A stretch of 64,000 nucleotides of DNA, taken from Enterobacter asburiae. GTDB taxonomy: Bacteria; Pseudomonadota; Gammaproteobacteria; Enterobacterales; Enterobacteriaceae. Positions 10,354-19,268 of this stretch are shown one piece after another. Within the stretch, counting starts at the first letter, position 1, and each line of letters opens with the position of its first letter. A model generated the notes under the pieces. The model made no database searches. It worked only from the letters and a program-made list of their open reading frames with translations, and was not told the DNA's origin. The stretch covers positions 1,426,001-1,490,000 of the forward strand of contig NZ_AP019632.1 of the NCBI RefSeq assembly GCF_007035645.1, written 5' to 3'. The position numbers were made by a program, and so were the translations under genes.

Positions 10354-10768
10354 TTTGTTTATTATCCCTTGAAGTCCTTAACGACAAATATCGTTATAAA
10401 AATGCCAAACGTGACGAGACTAATTATCTGTTCACATTGAGACAATTCTTTCTGGTCACATTTGTGGCACAGCGCACAAAATTATTCGCCAGTGAAATAA
10501 TTATCTCTATGGGGCAAAACGAGTTCGAGATTAACCGATTGCCTGGGGTATTGCGAGAAAAAAAAGCCTTTTTTTTATAAGAAAATGTGATACAGAAAGT
10601 AAAAACATAGAATTGCTCAAAATAGCGACGGATCCGCTGCGCCAGTATGCAATTGCTTCATTTTTATCATGAATATGATGACGAGAATATGACAGTGCGG
10701 GAAGATCGCGGCGAGAACGCTATCAGGGATCATGTCGATCCCTGATAGCTCACGTTAATTTAGGTTAG
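10354..10768. other. Gene-free region between lpxT and mepS
   Basis: About 415 bases, AT-rich, with no convincing coding frame. Near mepS it has a small inverted repeat TAACGA/TCGTTA (10379-10396) inside the probable mepS leader. Around 10557-10577 an A tract runs into CC and a T tract; this lacks a GC stem. Around 10666-10679 is a short palindrome ATCAT-GAAT-ATGAT. At 10719-10749 is a perfect 13-bp hairpin listed separately. The mepS promoter must lie here, but I cannot place its hexamers with confidence. Confidence 0.6.
10719..10749. repeat. Perfect 13-bp inverted repeat downstream of lpxT
   Basis: GCTATCAGGGATC (10719-10731) and its exact reverse complement (10737-10749) enclose a 5-base loop. 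There is no T tract on either strand. It sits 19 bases after the lpxT stop, so it may stabilise the lpxT mRNA end or stop transcription with Rho. Confidence 0.7.
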
Positions 10769-11482
10769 TTATTTGTTTAATTGTTGTTGCGCTCTTCCGG
10801 GAAGATAGCGATCGAATAGCGCTATTATCCTGTCGCTCAGTGGGGTCATTAAACACCACGGCAGCGCAATCAGCGCCACGGAGAGCGAACCGACGGCAAT
10901 ATCGGTAAACCAGTGAGCGCCAATCATTACGCGCGGGAAGGCAAAAACCACAAAAATAATCAGGGCTATGGCAAAAGCTTTTCTGCCGAAATAGCGAAGC
11001 ATAATTGCGGAAAAAATAAGCAGCATCATGCCGTGATCGCCGGGGAAACTGTCCTTCGACGCATCTTTTGTTGGAATATGCAGCAGTTCGCTGACGCGAT
11101 AAATATCGGTGAAGAATAGCGTTGGGCTTGAACGCTTAACCGGAATAATCGCAGTTGCCAGCTGGTTAATGACAACGGCAAACAGCAGCATCACCAGACC
11201 GATAATGAGAATACGCCGACGCCCGGCTTTATCCTCTTTCAGCCAGAAAGAGAGCATCAGGCAGCCCATGGCCAGCAGCGAGAAGCCGTCGAAGGCGCGG
11301 TTGTTGGTAATTGCCACCAGCCACAGGAACGCGTTGCTCTTCACCAGCTCCTGGTTGAAGAAGTGAAAAATGGCAGAATCCAGCGGGAACCAGAAACCAT
11401 GATCCGCCGGGATATACCAGGAGAAGAAAAGCGCCAGACCGGCGACATTAAGCAGTAATATCAGGGGAAATCGAGTTGTCAT
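10769..11482 (-). CDS. lpxT: Kdo2-lipid A phosphotransferase LpxT
   Basis: LpxT transfers a phosphate from undecaprenyl pyrophosphate to lipid A on the periplasmic side, forming the 1-diphosphate and recycling the lipid carrier. The 237-residue integral membrane protein belongs to the PAP2 phosphatase family. The acid-phosphatase motifs appear as KDASKDSFPGDHG and RVMIGAHWFTD. I start at the ATG at 11482 (MTTRFPLILLLN), which aligns with E. coli and gives exactly 237 residues; an ATG four codons upstream (11494) is possible. It follows yeiR by 33 bases and is probably co-transcribed with it. Confidence 0.93.
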   Translation of the reverse strand: MTTRFPLILLLNVAGLALFFSWYIPADHGFWFPLDSAIFHFFNQELVKSNAFLWLVAITNNRAFDGFSLLAMGCLMLSFWLKEDKAGRRRILIIGLVMLLFAVVINQLATAIIPVKRSSPTLFFTDIYRVSELLHIPTKDASKDSFPGDHGMMLLIFSAIMLRYFGRKAFAIALIIFVVFAFPRVMIGAHWFTDIAVGSLSVALIALPWCLMTPLSDRIIALFDRYLPGRAQQQLNK

Positions 11483-11515
11483 AACGTTCTGCATAGAGTG
11501 AAAACTGGGGCAACG

Positions 11516-12502
11516 TTAGCCGCCCGAACTTAAACGAATCCTCAACAGGCTGGACTGGAGGGCATTCCAGTCGGCGTTAACCGCACTAATTAACTCTATT
11601 CGGCTGTCAGGCGGCGCCACATTTTGCGTTTCAATAAAGAAATCATCACCCTGACGGTTAATTCGCACCAGCCCGTCTGGCGTGCGCATGATCCCTTTCA
11701 CGCGATCGACGGGAGCAAGTCGGGCCCACTCCAGGATCCCGATGGTGTCGAAAACGGTTTCAGCATCAAATATCCATCCGCAGGCCTGATATCCCTGGCC
11801 GCTGTTCAGGTTACGACGCCAGCGCTGATGTTCCGGCAGGCTGAGCGCGGCTAAACCCTGTTTCACCGGATGATGATGTTGATGTTCCGCACTGGCCGGA
11901 AGTTCAGCCATGTTCAGACGAGGAAGGTCAAGCAGGGCGCTATCAATATTCCCCTGGGTGGTCTGCACCCGCGTGCGGTTGCCGCCGAAATGTTGCCACC
12001 ACGCGTCCAGCGCGGCCTGGCTTTCAGCCGTGGCGCGATCTGCTTTATTCGCGACAATAACGTCAGCTGAGGCGAGCTGATCGCGGAAATTCTCATTGGC
12101 CACCGCCTTGTCATCCAGAAGCTGACGCGGATCGAGCAGACACAGGGTGGCGCGCAGGTCGATCCACGGCTCGTAAACCGGGGCGGTCAGTAAATCGAGG
12201 ATCTGCTTCGGATGGCCCAGCCCGGTGGGCTCAATCAGCAGGCGGTCGGGTTTGCCCTGACGCAGCAGCGTATTGAGCCCGACCTGCATCGGCAGGCCAT
12301 TGACGCAGCACATGCACCCGCCGGGGATCTCTTTAATCATCGCGCCGCTGGATGACAGTAACGCGCCGTCAATGCCTACCTCGCCAAATTCATTGACCAG
12401 CACGGCCCATTTCTCGGCAGGATCTTTATTCGCCAGCAGGTGGAGAATTGAGGTGGTTTTACCGCTGCCGAGAAAACCGGTGATGAGGTTGGTTTTGGTC
12501 AC
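11516..12502 (-). CDS. yeiR: COG0523 (G3E) zinc-binding GTPase YeiR
   Basis: YeiR belongs to the COG0523 metallochaperone GTPases and has zinc-stimulated GTPase activity in E. coli. The P-loop GFLGSGKT lies at residues 9-16, the metal motif CMCC follows in GGCMCC, and a His-rich stretch EHQHHHP joins the two domains. The C-terminal CobW_C domain ends the 328-residue protein. The frame stays open 33 codons upstream, but the GTG at 12502 has a GGAG Shine-Dalgarno 5 bases away, and VTKTNLITGF aligns with the E. coli start. Close upstream of lpxT. Confidence 0.93.
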   Translation of the reverse strand: MTKTNLITGFLGSGKTTSILHLLANKDPAEKWAVLVNEFGEVGIDGALLSSSGAMIKEIPGGCMCCVNGLPMQVGLNTLLRQGKPDRLLIEPTGLGHPKQILDLLTAPVYEPWIDLRATLCLLDPRQLLDDKAVANENFRDQLASADVIVANKADRATAESQAALDAWWQHFGGNRTRVQTTQGNIDSALLDLPRLNMAELPASAEHQHHHPVKQGLAALSLPEHQRWRRNLNSGQGYQACGWIFDAETVFDTIGILEWARLAPVDRVKGIMRTPDGLVRINRQGDDFFIETQNVAPPDSRIELISAVNADWNALQSSLLRIRLSSGG

Positions 12503-12626
12503 GTGCGCTCCAGATGAGGATTGTGATGCTATAACACTAATCTCTCTATCCTGGCGAAAAACGTGACCGGTGAGAAGGGGGAGGGCGAACGGAGGCTTCA
12601 TCCGTTCGCGTTAAGCGCAATAATCG

Positions 12627-14093
12627 TTAAATATTTAACGTCTCGATAACAGCCTGACGCGCGCCGTGGCGGGTGATGCGCTGGTATGCCTGGCTGACAG
12701 CCTCCACAAACGCGCTGTTTTGCGCGAGATCGTGACCAAAGACCTCGCTCAGCCCCAGCAGGGCGTTTACGCGGTCGGCGTCGCTGCTGGCATTGACCAT
12801 CGTGCTAATTTTATCGCTGAGGGGATCGCGAACATCAATCGCATTGCCACGGTCGTCGGTACCGCTGACGTAGCGTATCCAGCCGGCCACGCCCAGAGCC
12901 AGCAGCGACCACGGTGTTTTTCGCTCGAGATGAACGCGGATCCCGTCCAGCATTCTTTGCGGAAGCTTCTGGCTACCGTCCATCGCGATTTGCCAGGTCC
13001 GATGCTGGAGTGCCGGGTTGGCAAAGCGCTCGAGCAGGCTATCGGCGTAGGCGGTGAGGTCGACATCCTTAATGCGTAATGTGGGCGCCTGCTCGTCCAG
13101 CATCAGCCGACGGGCAGCTTCGCGGAACGCAGCGTCCTCCATGCATTCATTAATATGGGCATAGCCCGCGAGGTACCCCAGATACGCCAGGAAAGAGTGG
13201 CTGCCGTTGAGCATGCGCAATTTCATCTGCTCCCAGGGCAGAACATCCTGCACCATCTGAACGCCCGCGACTTCCCACTCCGGACGGCCGGCAACAAAAT
13301 TATCTTCCACCACCCACTGAATAAACGGTTCACAGCTGATGGCGCACGGATCTTCAACGCAGAGCGCGTCGGTGATTTCCGCCAGCGAGGCGTCCGTCGC
13401 GGCGGGAACAATTCTGTCGACCATCGTCCCCGGGAAGCTCACGTGGCTGTCAATCCATTCAGACAGCGCTGCGGAACGCTTTTGCGCCATGCCCAGCACC
13501 GCGTTTTTCACCACGTGCCCGTTATCAGGGATATTGTCGCAGGAGAGCACGGTAAACGCAGGCAACCCACGCTCGCGGCGGCGGTGGAGCGCTTCGACCA
13601 GGATCCCGGGTGCGGAATGCGGCTCTGAGGGGTTTTCAAGGTCATGGATTATCCGGGCGTTGTGCAGATCGAGTTTCCCGGTAGCGGGATCGATGCAATA
13701 GCCTTTCTCCGTGATGGTGAGCGACACAATTGCGACCTGAGGCTCGCAAAATTTCTCAATAATGGCGGGCAGAGAGTCCAGCTTTGCGTTAAGGCATTCA
13801 TGGACGGCACCGACGATAATCGCCTCATTGCCTTCTGCCCCTTTCTCCAGCACGGTGAACAGATGATCCTGCGCGCGCAGCTGGCTCATCAGCACGTCGC
13901 CGCTGAAAAGGCTAATCTCACAAATACCCCAGTCGCCGCCTTTTTCATTAAGCACCCGGTTTGTTAATAATGCCTGGTGCGCACGGTGAAACGCGCCAAA
14001 GCCAAAATGGACGATGCGGGAGCGCAGTTGCTGACGATCGTAGCGAGGCTGCTGAACCTGGGCAGGAAGGGCGGTGGAGGCAATTGTCTTCAT
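12627..14093 (-). CDS. yeiQ: Mannitol dehydrogenase family oxidoreductase YeiQ, probable fructuronate reductase
   Basis: A 488-residue long-chain mannitol dehydrogenase family protein. It has the N-terminal Rossmann motif VHFGFGAFHRAHQA (around residues 29-42) and the family core KLRMLNGSHSFLAYLG. Length and sequence follow E. coli YeiQ more closely than UxuB, for example SRIVHFGFGAF and CISCEPFIQWVVEDNF-like blocks. YeiQ is a paralogue of UxuB (fructuronate reductase). Here it faces uxuA across a shared regulatory region, so it probably does the UxuB step, D-fructuronate to D-mannonate (inference). Start at 14093 fits an AGGTG site 8 bases upstream; a GTG three codons earlier is less likely. 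Confidence 0.9.
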   Translation of the reverse strand: MKTIASTALPAQVQQPRYDRQQLRSRIVHFGFGAFHRAHQALLTNRVLNEKGGDWGICEISLFSGDVLMSQLRAQDHLFTVLEKGAEGNEAIIVGAVHECLNAKLDSLPAIIEKFCEPQVAIVSLTITEKGYCIDPATGKLDLHNARIIHDLENPSEPHSAPGILVEALHRRRERGLPAFTVLSCDNIPDNGHVVKNAVLGMAQKRSAALSEWIDSHVSFPGTMVDRIVPAATDASLAEITDALCVEDPCAISCEPFIQWVVEDNFVAGRPEWEVAGVQMVQDVLPWEQMKLRMLNGSHSFLAYLGYLAGYAHINECMEDAAFREAARRLMLDEQAPTLRIKDVDLTAYADSLLERFANPALQHRTWQIAMDGSQKLPQRMLDGIRVHLERKTPWSLLALGVAGWIRYVSGTDDRGNAIDVRDPLSDKISTMVNASSDADRVNALLGLSEVFGHDLAQNSAFVEAVSQAYQRITRHGARQAVIETLNI

Positions 14094-14185
14094 GAGATAC
14101 ACACCTGATTAACCATTAATTAACAATGCCAGTGTAAAGTTATATGACAGCAAATAAAATTGGTGAGCCGTAAATATCCCCGTTC

Positions 14186-14201
14186 TGTGAGTTTGATCAA
14201 T
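14186..14201 (+). promoter_or_regulatory. CRP-like site upstream of uxuA
   Basis: TGTGA-GTTTGA-TCAAT matches the CRP consensus perfectly in the left half and 3 of 5 bases in the right. Its centre is about 60 bases upstream of the predicted uxuA transcription start, a class I position. Confidence 0.55.
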
Positions 14202-14218
14202 CAATGTGTGGCGGTATG

Positions 14219-14246
14219 TTGACCCTTAGCGGTAAACATGTATGGT
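14219..14246 (+). promoter_or_regulatory. Predicted uxuA promoter (-35 TTGACC, -10 TATGGT)
   Basis: TTGACC (14219-14224) and TATGGT (14241-14246) are separated by 16 bases. The predicted start near 14253 lies just before the UxuR/ExuR-like operator. Confidence 0.5.
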
Positions 14247-14268
14247 AGTCGTCATTGCAGTAACGCAT

Positions 14269-14284
14269 ATTGGTATAACAACTT
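14269..14284 (+). promoter_or_regulatory. UxuR/ExuR-type operator before uxuA
   Basis: ATTGGTATAACAACTT resembles the UxuR/ExuR operator core (ATTGGTATACCAAT). It lies between the predicted transcription start and the uxuA ATG, where a bound repressor would block the promoter. It could also control the divergent yeiQ. Confidence 0.65.
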
Positions 14285-14298
14285 AAGAGGGTGAGGCA

Positions 14299-15489
14299 AT
14301 GGAACAAACCTGGCGTTGGTACGGGCCGAACGATCCGGTTTCTCTTGATGATGTGCGCCAGGCAGGCGCAACGGGTGTCGTCACGGCGCTGCATCATATT
14401 CCTAACGGTCAGGTATGGCCGGCTGAAGAAATTCAACAGCGTCAGGCGCTGCTGGCGGAGAAGGGGTTAACCTGGTCTGTAGTAGAGAGCATCCCGGTTC
14501 ACGAAGACATCAAAACCCATTCCGGGGACTACCAGACCTGGATTGCTAACTATCAGCAGAGCATTCGCAACCTGGCGGCCTGCGGCATTGATACGGTTTG
14601 CTATAACTTCATGCCTATCCTCGACTGGACGCGTACCGACCTTGAATATCAGATGCCGGACGGCTCGAAAGCCCTGCGTTTCGACCAGATCGCCTTCGCG
14701 GCGTTTGAGCTGCACATTCTGAAACGCCCTGGCGCCGAAGCGGATTACACCGCGGAAGAGCAGCAGCAGGCGCTTGCGTGGTTTAACGCCGCCAGTGATG
14801 CAGACATCGAAAAGCTGACCCGTAATATCATTGCGGGCCTGCCGGGCGCGGAAGAGGGGTATACCCTGGATCAGTTCCGCGCGCGCCTGGCGGAATATGG
14901 CAATATTGATAAGCAGCAGCTGCGTGAAAACATGGCGTATTTCCTGCGCGCTATCGTGCCGGTTGCTGAAGAAGCTGGTGTGCGTCTGGCGGTGCACCCG
15001 GACGATCCACCGCGTCCTATACTCGGCCTGCCGCGCATTGTTTCCACTATTGAAGATATGCAGTGGCTGAAAGAGACGGTAAACAGCATCTATAACGGCT
15101 TCACCATGTGTACCGGCTCCTACGGCGTGCGTGCGGATAACGACCTGGTGCGGATGATTGAAACCTTTGGCGATCGCATTCATTTTACGCACTTGCGTGC
15201 GACCTGCCGTGAAGAGAACCCAAAAACCTTCCACGAGGCGGCGCACCTGGGCGGCGATGTGAACATGGTAGCGGTGGTAGACGCCATTCTGGCGGAAGAG
15301 GCGCGTCGCAAGCAGGCGGGCGATGTGCGTCCTATCCCGTTCCGTCCGGATCACGGCCACCAGATGCTGGACGATCTGCGTAAGAAAACCAACCCGGGCT
15401 ATTCGGCGATTGGCCGGCTTAAAGGGATGGCGGAAGTGCGCGGCGTTGAGCTGGCGCTGAAGATGACGAAGTATCCGGAGCTTCTGTAA
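14299..15489 (+). CDS. uxuA: Mannonate dehydratase UxuA
   Basis: UxuA dehydrates D-mannonate to 2-keto-3-deoxy-D-gluconate in the glucuronate branch of hexuronate breakdown, using Fe2+/Mn2+ in the cytoplasm. The 396-residue TIM-barrel protein is very close to E. coli UxuA (394) from its N-terminus [15 protein letters not shown] to [10 protein letters not shown] near the end. The family blocks [16 protein letters not shown] and [16 protein letters not shown] [11 protein letters not shown] carry metal and substrate ligands. Start is an ATG with GAGGGTGAGG upstream. In E. coli K-12 uxuA is far away beside uxuB; here it is divergent from yeiQ with a 205-base shared region. A strong terminator follows. 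Confidence 0.97.
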   Translation: MEQTWRWYGPNDPVSLDDVRQAGATGVVTALHHIPNGQVWPAEEIQQRQALLAEKGLTWSVVESIPVHEDIKTHSGDYQTWIANYQQSIRNLAACGIDTVCYNFMPILDWTRTDLEYQMPDGSKALRFDQIAFAAFELHILKRPGAEADYTAEEQQQALAWFNAASDADIEKLTRNIIAGLPGAEEGYTLDQFRARLAEYGNIDKQQLRENMAYFLRAIVPVAEEAGVRLAVHPDDPPRPILGLPRIVSTIEDMQWLKETVNSIYNGFTMCTGSYGVRADNDLVRMIETFGDRIHFTHLRATCREENPKTFHEAAHLGGDVNMVAVVDAILAEEARRKQAGDVRPIPFRPDHGHQMLDDLRKKTNPGYSAIGRLKGMAEVRGVELALKMTKYPELL

Positions 15490-15494
15490 GCGCT

Positions 15495-15527
15495 GTTGCC
15501 CGGTGGCGCTACGCTTACCGGGCCTAC
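15495..15527. repeat. REP element 1 of a BIME after uxuA
   Basis: GCCCGGT (15498-15504) and ACCGGGC (15517-15523) flank the typical REP core GGCGCTACGCTT. It faces REP element 2 across the uxuA terminator, as in bacterial interspersed mosaic elements. Confidence 0.8.
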
Positions 15528-15564
15528 ACAAAAACCGGCCTGAGAGCCGGTTTTTGTGTTTTTG
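15526..15564 (+). terminator. Strong intrinsic terminator after uxuA
   Basis: A 14-bp perfect stem (15526-15539 with 15546-15559), with a 6-base loop and a following T tract. The A-rich 5' side of the stem makes it potentially bidirectional, serving convergent efpL. Confidence 0.9.
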
Positions 15565-15599
15565 TCGGTCGGGCAAGGCTAAGCCGCCACCCGACAAAC
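15564..15599. repeat. REP element 2 of a BIME, before the efpL stop
   Basis: An inverted REP copy (reverse strand reads GTCGGGTGGCGGCTTAGCC) lies 8 bases from the efpL stop. Together with REP element 1 it brackets the terminator between the convergent genes. Confidence 0.75.
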
Positions 15600-15606
15600 A
15601 CCGCAA

Positions 15607-16179
15607 TCAGTCGGCGCGACCCATATAGCGTTTTTCTTCGATATGGATGCGGATCTTCTCGCCAGCGGAGAGGTATTCCGGCACCTGCACAACCAGGCCG
15701 GTGGTCAGGGTAGCCGGTTTGTTGCGCGCACTTGCGGATGCGCCTTTGATGCCGGGTGCGGTTTCCACGATTTCCAGATCGACGGTCTGAGGCAGCTCCA
15801 GCGCCAGCAGCACGCCGTCCCAGGTCAGAACCTGCATGTCAGGCATGCCGCCTTCAGGGATGAACAGCAGCTCTTCCTCAATCTGGTCTTTGGTAAAGAT
15901 GTACGGGGTGTAATCTTCTTTGTCCATGAACACGTATTCGTTGCCGTCGATGTAGGAGAAATCAACGTAGCGACGGGTCAGGGTCACGGTATCGACGATA
16001 TCGTCACCTTTAAAGCGCTCTTCCACCTTCAGGCCGGTACGCACATCGGCGAAACGCATTTTATACAGCGTTGCTGCACCACGGGCGCTGGGTGCCTGAA
16101 TGTCGATATCTTTCACAATCAGCAGTTTGCCGTTGTAATTCAGCACCATACCTTTCTTAATTTCGTTCGCTCTTGGCAT
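15607..16179 (-). CDS. efpL: EF-P-like translation factor EfpL (YeiP)
   Basis: EfpL is a paralogue of elongation factor P that relieves ribosome stalling at polyproline and some other motifs, acting in the E-site without lysine modification. The 190-residue protein has the three-domain EF-P layout. The domain I loop reads [12 protein letters not shown] with Arg33 at the tip where EF-P has modified Lys34, which is diagnostic for EfpL. The frame is open 34 codons upstream, but [10 protein letters not shown] at 16179 matches E. coli YeiP exactly in length and has an AGGA site 8 bases before it. It converges with uxuA. Confidence 0.95.
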   Translation of the reverse strand: MPRANEIKKGMVLNYNGKLLIVKDIDIQAPSARGAATLYKMRFADVRTGLKVEERFKGDDIVDTVTLTRRYVDFSYIDGNEYVFMDKEDYTPYIFTKDQIEEELLFIPEGGMPDMQVLTWDGVLLALELPQTVDLEIVETAPGIKGASASARNKPATLTTGLVVQVPEYLSAGEKIRIHIEEKRYMGRAD

Positions 16180-16343
16180 TGCAGTAATCCTGTTTACGGG
16201 AGGTAAAAAATATCGCGCCAAATTACTCGCGCGCGGCCTTTCAGGCAAGAGGAATTCGTGGCTTTTGCTATCAATACGCAAAAGGTGTTACTGTGCGCGC
16301 GATGCCCGACTGCGCGGGCGATCGTCAGCGAAAGAGAGCATTT

Positions 16344-16598
16344 ATGGATTGCCGTCCCGATTGTGGCGCGTGCTGTACTGCACCGTCCATTTCAAGCCCC
16401 ATTCCAGGAATGCCGGAGGGCAAGCCTGCCAATACTCGCTGCGTTCAGCTCTCGGAAACGAACCTGTGCATGATCTTTGGCTCACCGCTGCGCCCGAAAG
16501 TCTGCTCCGGGCTTCAGCCCACTGCCGAAATGTGTGGCAGCACGCGAGGGCAGGCGATGACGTACCTTCTTGAGCTGGAAGCGCTCACCGCGCCCTAA
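16344..16598 (+). CDS. yeiW: YkgJ/UPF0153 family cysteine-cluster protein YeiW
   Basis: An 84-residue protein rich in cysteines, matching E. coli YeiW in length and sequence. The metal or Fe-S cluster motif begins [11 protein letters not shown] at the N-terminus, with further Cys in CVQL, CMIF, KVCSG and EMCG. UPF0153/YkgJ proteins are predicted to bind Zn or an Fe-S cluster, but the function is unknown. The frame extends upstream, but the ATG at 16344 with AGAGAG before it fits the family start. It is divergent from efpL and converges on setB, overlapping its stop by 4 bases. It shares an upstream region of about 165 bases with efpL. Confidence 0.9.
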   Translation: MDCRPDCGACCTAPSISSPIPGMPEGKPANTRCVQLSETNLCMIFGSPLRPKVCSGLQPTAEMCGSTRGQAMTYLLELEALTAP

Positions 16599-17776
16599 AC
16601 GTCTTTAATCCTCGCCAGACAGCCGATCGTCAGCGTGCACATCACCAGCGCAATCCAGAACACCGTGTGATAGTTCCAGATTTCGGCAACGACACCGGCC
16701 ATTGAGCCCGCGATAATCCAGCCCACGCGGGTGGTATTAGTATAAAGGGTGGTGGCAGAGCCTGCCTGGCCCGGCATCAGATCCTGGAAATAGAGCATCC
16801 CTATCCCGGCGAGAATGCCTATATAAATGGCGTTCAGCAGCTGTAAAGCCAGCAACAGCCCCGGCGTATGTACCGTCAGCATACCGATATAAAACAGCAG
16901 ACCGGCGATGGCGGCGATGCGCATTAAAAAACGCTTTCCGAAGCGCTTTGCGTAATAGCCCGCAATGAGCATCGTCGGGATCTCAAGCCCGGCTGCGGTG
17001 CCCATCATGATGCCCGCCAGCTTCTCCGACAGGTGCAGTTCATCAATAATAAACAGCGGCATATTGATGATATACAGGCTGTTGGTGCCCCACATCAGCG
17101 TGCAGATAACAAACAGGAGCAGGGCATCGCGGCGGTTGCGTCGCGGCGCTTCCAGCACGCCCGTTGCTACTTTTGGCTCTTTGCGCATGGACGGCAGGAA
17201 GAACCACACCAGCGCGCCGCACACCACAAACGCGACGGCCGCGCTCAGGTACATCACCGTAAAGCCAAAACCCATCGCCAGCGCGTAGGCTAGCGGCGGG
17301 CCAATCACCCATGCCAGCGACACCTGAGCACGCAGGACAGAGCTGAACATCACCGCTTCACGTCCGGTATGGTCCGCGTGTTCGCGGGCAAGGGCGAACA
17401 GCTGAGGGTTCGCCGTTGAGCCAAAGCTGCTCAGGAATACCCCGACGAAGAGCAGAATGAAATAGTTGCGGTTCCAGGCAAACAGAACGCAGGCCATGAC
17501 CCCCAGCAGACAGCAGAAAACGATCAGGCTTTTACGATCGCCTTTTCTGTCGGATCGTCCCGCCAGAAACTGGCTGACCATGATGCCGATGATGGCGCTC
17601 CCGGTAAAAAAGAAGCCGACCATTGCCGGGCGGACGTGAACCTCATTTGTCAGAAATAGGCTCAATGTTGGCGTCTGTAACGCACCGGCAATGCCCGTGA
17701 AGAAGGCAACAACCAGGAATGCCGCTGAGGTCAAATCAAAGGGCTTCGGCGAGACGGCCGCAGGGGTGTTATGCAT
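16595..17776 (-). CDS. setB: Sugar efflux MFS transporter SetB
   Basis: SetB is a 12-helix major facilitator that exports lactose, glucose and related glycosides in E. coli; it has also been linked to chromosome segregation. The 393 residues equal E. coli SetB, with the MFS loop motif [16 protein letters not shown] and a conserved C-terminus ending RIKDV. The start is the ATG at 17776; I see no strong Shine-Dalgarno, so initiation may be weak. It diverges from fruB; the shared 361-base region is rich in GCTGAA/TTCAGC motifs. The stop overlaps the yeiW stop and there is no obvious terminator between them. Confidence 0.94.
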   Translation of the reverse strand: MHNTPAAVSPKPFDLTSAAFLVVAFFTGIAGALQTPTLSLFLTNEVHVRPAMVGFFFTGSAIIGIMVSQFLAGRSDRKGDRKSLIVFCCLLGVMACVLFAWNRNYFILLFVGVFLSSFGSTANPQLFALAREHADHTGREAVMFSSVLRAQVSLAWVIGPPLAYALAMGFGFTVMYLSAAVAFVVCGALVWFFLPSMRKEPKVATGVLEAPRRNRRDALLLFVICTLMWGTNSLYIINMPLFIIDELHLSEKLAGIMMGTAAGLEIPTMLIAGYYAKRFGKRFLMRIAAIAGLLFYIGMLTVHTPGLLLALQLLNAIYIGILAGIGMLYFQDLMPGQAGSATTLYTNTTRVGWIIAGSMAGVVAEIWNYHTVFWIALVMCTLTIGCLARIKDV

Positions 17777-17908
17777 GTTTTATAATTAGCGAGTAGCAGA
17801 GAGGGGCGGAGTTTACGCCGTCAGCTAAAAAATAAACAGTGGGTGCGGTCAATGATGCCACGAAAAATCAAAATGGCATTTCAACTTCCGTCCCACCCGG
17901 CTGACCTT

Positions 17909-17950
17909 AGCTGAAACTTTCTTGCTGAACTTCAGCAAAATTCAGCTGAA
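17909..17950. promoter_or_regulatory. Cluster of GCTGAA/TTCAGC palindromes in the setB-fruB region
   Basis: GCTGAAAC (17910-17917), a palindrome TTGCTGAA-C-TTCAGCAA (17922-17938) and TTCAGCTGAA (17941-17950) lie within 42 bases. The half-site resembles the left part of the Cra operators nearer fruB (GCTGAAACG), but these lack the ATTCA/TTTCA right half. They may be weak Cra sites or operators for another regulator of setB. Confidence 0.4.
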
Positions 17951-18036
17951 CGAAGAAGAAATGTGCTGTATCTCTAAATTCTGATATCGCAAATACGAGT
18001 TTACTTGCAAGACATTGCAGAAAGCGCAAGACTTTT

Positions 18037-18050
18037 TGAAACGTTTCAGC
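18037..18050 (+). promoter_or_regulatory. Cra (FruR) operator 1 of fruBKA
   Basis: TGAAACGTTTCAGC is a near-perfect Cra operator (consensus TGAAACGTTTCA). It lies 88 bases before the fruB ATG, in the position expected for repression relieved by fructose-1-phosphate. Confidence 0.85.
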
Positions 18051-18101
18051 GCTATCTTGTTTTAACAAACGGAGCAGGCTAGCGCATTTTTTCTCATTAA
18101 A

Positions 18102-18117
18102 GCTGAAACGATTCAAG
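18102..18117 (+). promoter_or_regulatory. Cra (FruR) operator 2 of fruBKA
   Basis: GCTGAAACGATTCAAG is a strong Cra operator 20 bases before the fruB ATG. Two Cra sites before fruB is the E. coli arrangement. Confidence 0.85.
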
Positions 18118-18137
18118 TTCAGCAGGAGTGGAGAACC

Positions 18138-19268
18138 ATGTTCCAGTTATCTGTTCAGGATATCCACCCGGGCGCTCAGGCCGGGGATAAAGAAGAGGCT
18201 ATTCGCCAGGTTGCCGCTGCGCTTGTGCAGGCGGGTAACGTCGCGGACGGCTATGTAAACGGCATGCTGGCCCGCGAGCAGCAGACCTCAACCTTCCTCG
18301 GCAATGGCATTGCCATTCCGCACGGCACAACCGACACCCGCGATCAGGTGCTGAAAACCGGCGTTCAGGTTTATCAGTTCCCGCAGGGCGTGCTCTGGGG
18401 CGACGGTCAGGTGGCGTATGTGGCTATCGGTATCGCGGCCAGCAGCGACGAACACTTAGGTCTGCTGCGTCAGCTGACGCATGTCCTGAGCGATGACGAT
18501 GTGGCTGAACAGCTGAAGTCCGCGACCACAGCTGAAGAGCTGCGCGCCCTGCTGATGGGCGAAAAACAGAGCGAAGCGCTGAAGCTGGATAACGAAACGC
18601 TGACGCTGGACGTGGTTGCCTCCGATCTGGTAACGCTGCAGGCGCTTAACGCGGGTCGTCTGAAAGAAGCCGGCGCGGCGGATGCCACGTTTGTGACGCG
18701 CGTGATTAACGATAAGCCGTTGAATCTTGGTCAGGGTATCTGGCTGAACGACAGTGCTGAAGGCAACCTGCGCAGCGCTATCGCCGTGAGCCGCGCGGCT
18801 AATGCGTTTGACGTGGAAGGCGAGCGTGCGGCCATGCTGGTGACCGTGGCGATGAACGATGAGCAGCCGGTTTCCGTGCTCAAGCGTCTTGGCGATCTGC
18901 TGCTGAACAACCAAGCTGAAAAACTGCTGAACGCTGATGCCTCTACCGTGCTGGCACTGCTGACCAGTGATGATGCGCCGACCGAAGACGTGCAGACCGC
19001 GGAGTTCGTGGTACGCAACGAGCACGGCCTGCATGCCCGTCCGGGCACCATGCTGGTGAATACCATTAAACAATTCGAGAGTGAGATCACCGTGGCGAAT
19101 CTTGATGGCACGGGCAAACCGGCCAACGGCCGTAGTCTGATGAAAGTTGTCGCGCTGGGCGTGAAGAAAGGCCACCGTCTGCGTTTCACCGCGCAGGGTG
19201 CTGATGCTGAACAGGCGCTGAAAGCGATTGGCGACGCCATCGCGGCAGGTCTGGGGGAGGGCGCATAA
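18138..19268 (+). CDS. fruB: Fructose PTS diphosphoryl transfer protein FruB (EIIA-M-HPr)
   Basis: FruB carries phosphate from enzyme I to FruA in fructose uptake. The 376-residue protein has an N-terminal EIIA domain (about 1-142) with phosphorylated His62 in IAIPHGTT. A middle M domain (about 155-280) follows, and a C-terminal HPr domain (285-375) has His299 in [10 protein letters not shown]. All are intact. AGCAGGAG precedes the ATG. It is the first gene of fruBKA, overlapping fruK by one base. Two Cra operators lie upstream. Confidence 0.97.
   Translation: MFQLSVQDIHPGAQAGDKEEAIRQVAAALVQAGNVADGYVNGMLAREQQTSTFLGNGIAIPHGTTDTRDQVLKTGVQVYQFPQGVLWGDGQVAYVAIGIAASSDEHLGLLRQLTHVLSDDDVAEQLKSATTAEELRALLMGEKQSEALKLDNETLTLDVVASDLVTLQALNAGRLKEAGAADATFVTRVINDKPLNLGQGIWLNDSAEGNLRSAIAVSRAANAFDVEGERAAMLVTVAMNDEQPVSVLKRLGDLLLNNQAEKLLNADASTVLALLTSDDAPTEDVQTAEFVVRNEHGLHARPGTMLVNTIKQFESEITVANLDGTGKPANGRSLMKVVALGVKKGHRLRFTAQGADAEQALKAIGDAIAAGLGEGA

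Noticed and set aside
10557..10577. A-tract/T-tract element as a terminator
   Set aside because: The stem would be almost only A-T pairs with a two-base loop, so no stable GC hairpin forms.
14467..15606. A 379-codon open frame on the minus strand
   Set aside because: Antisense to uxuA and crossing the REP/terminator region; composition is that of a shadow frame.
17907..18116. A 69-codon open frame on the minus strand in the setB-fruB region
   Set aside because: It covers both Cra operators and the palindrome cluster, has no good ribosome-binding site and no family resemblance that I recognise.
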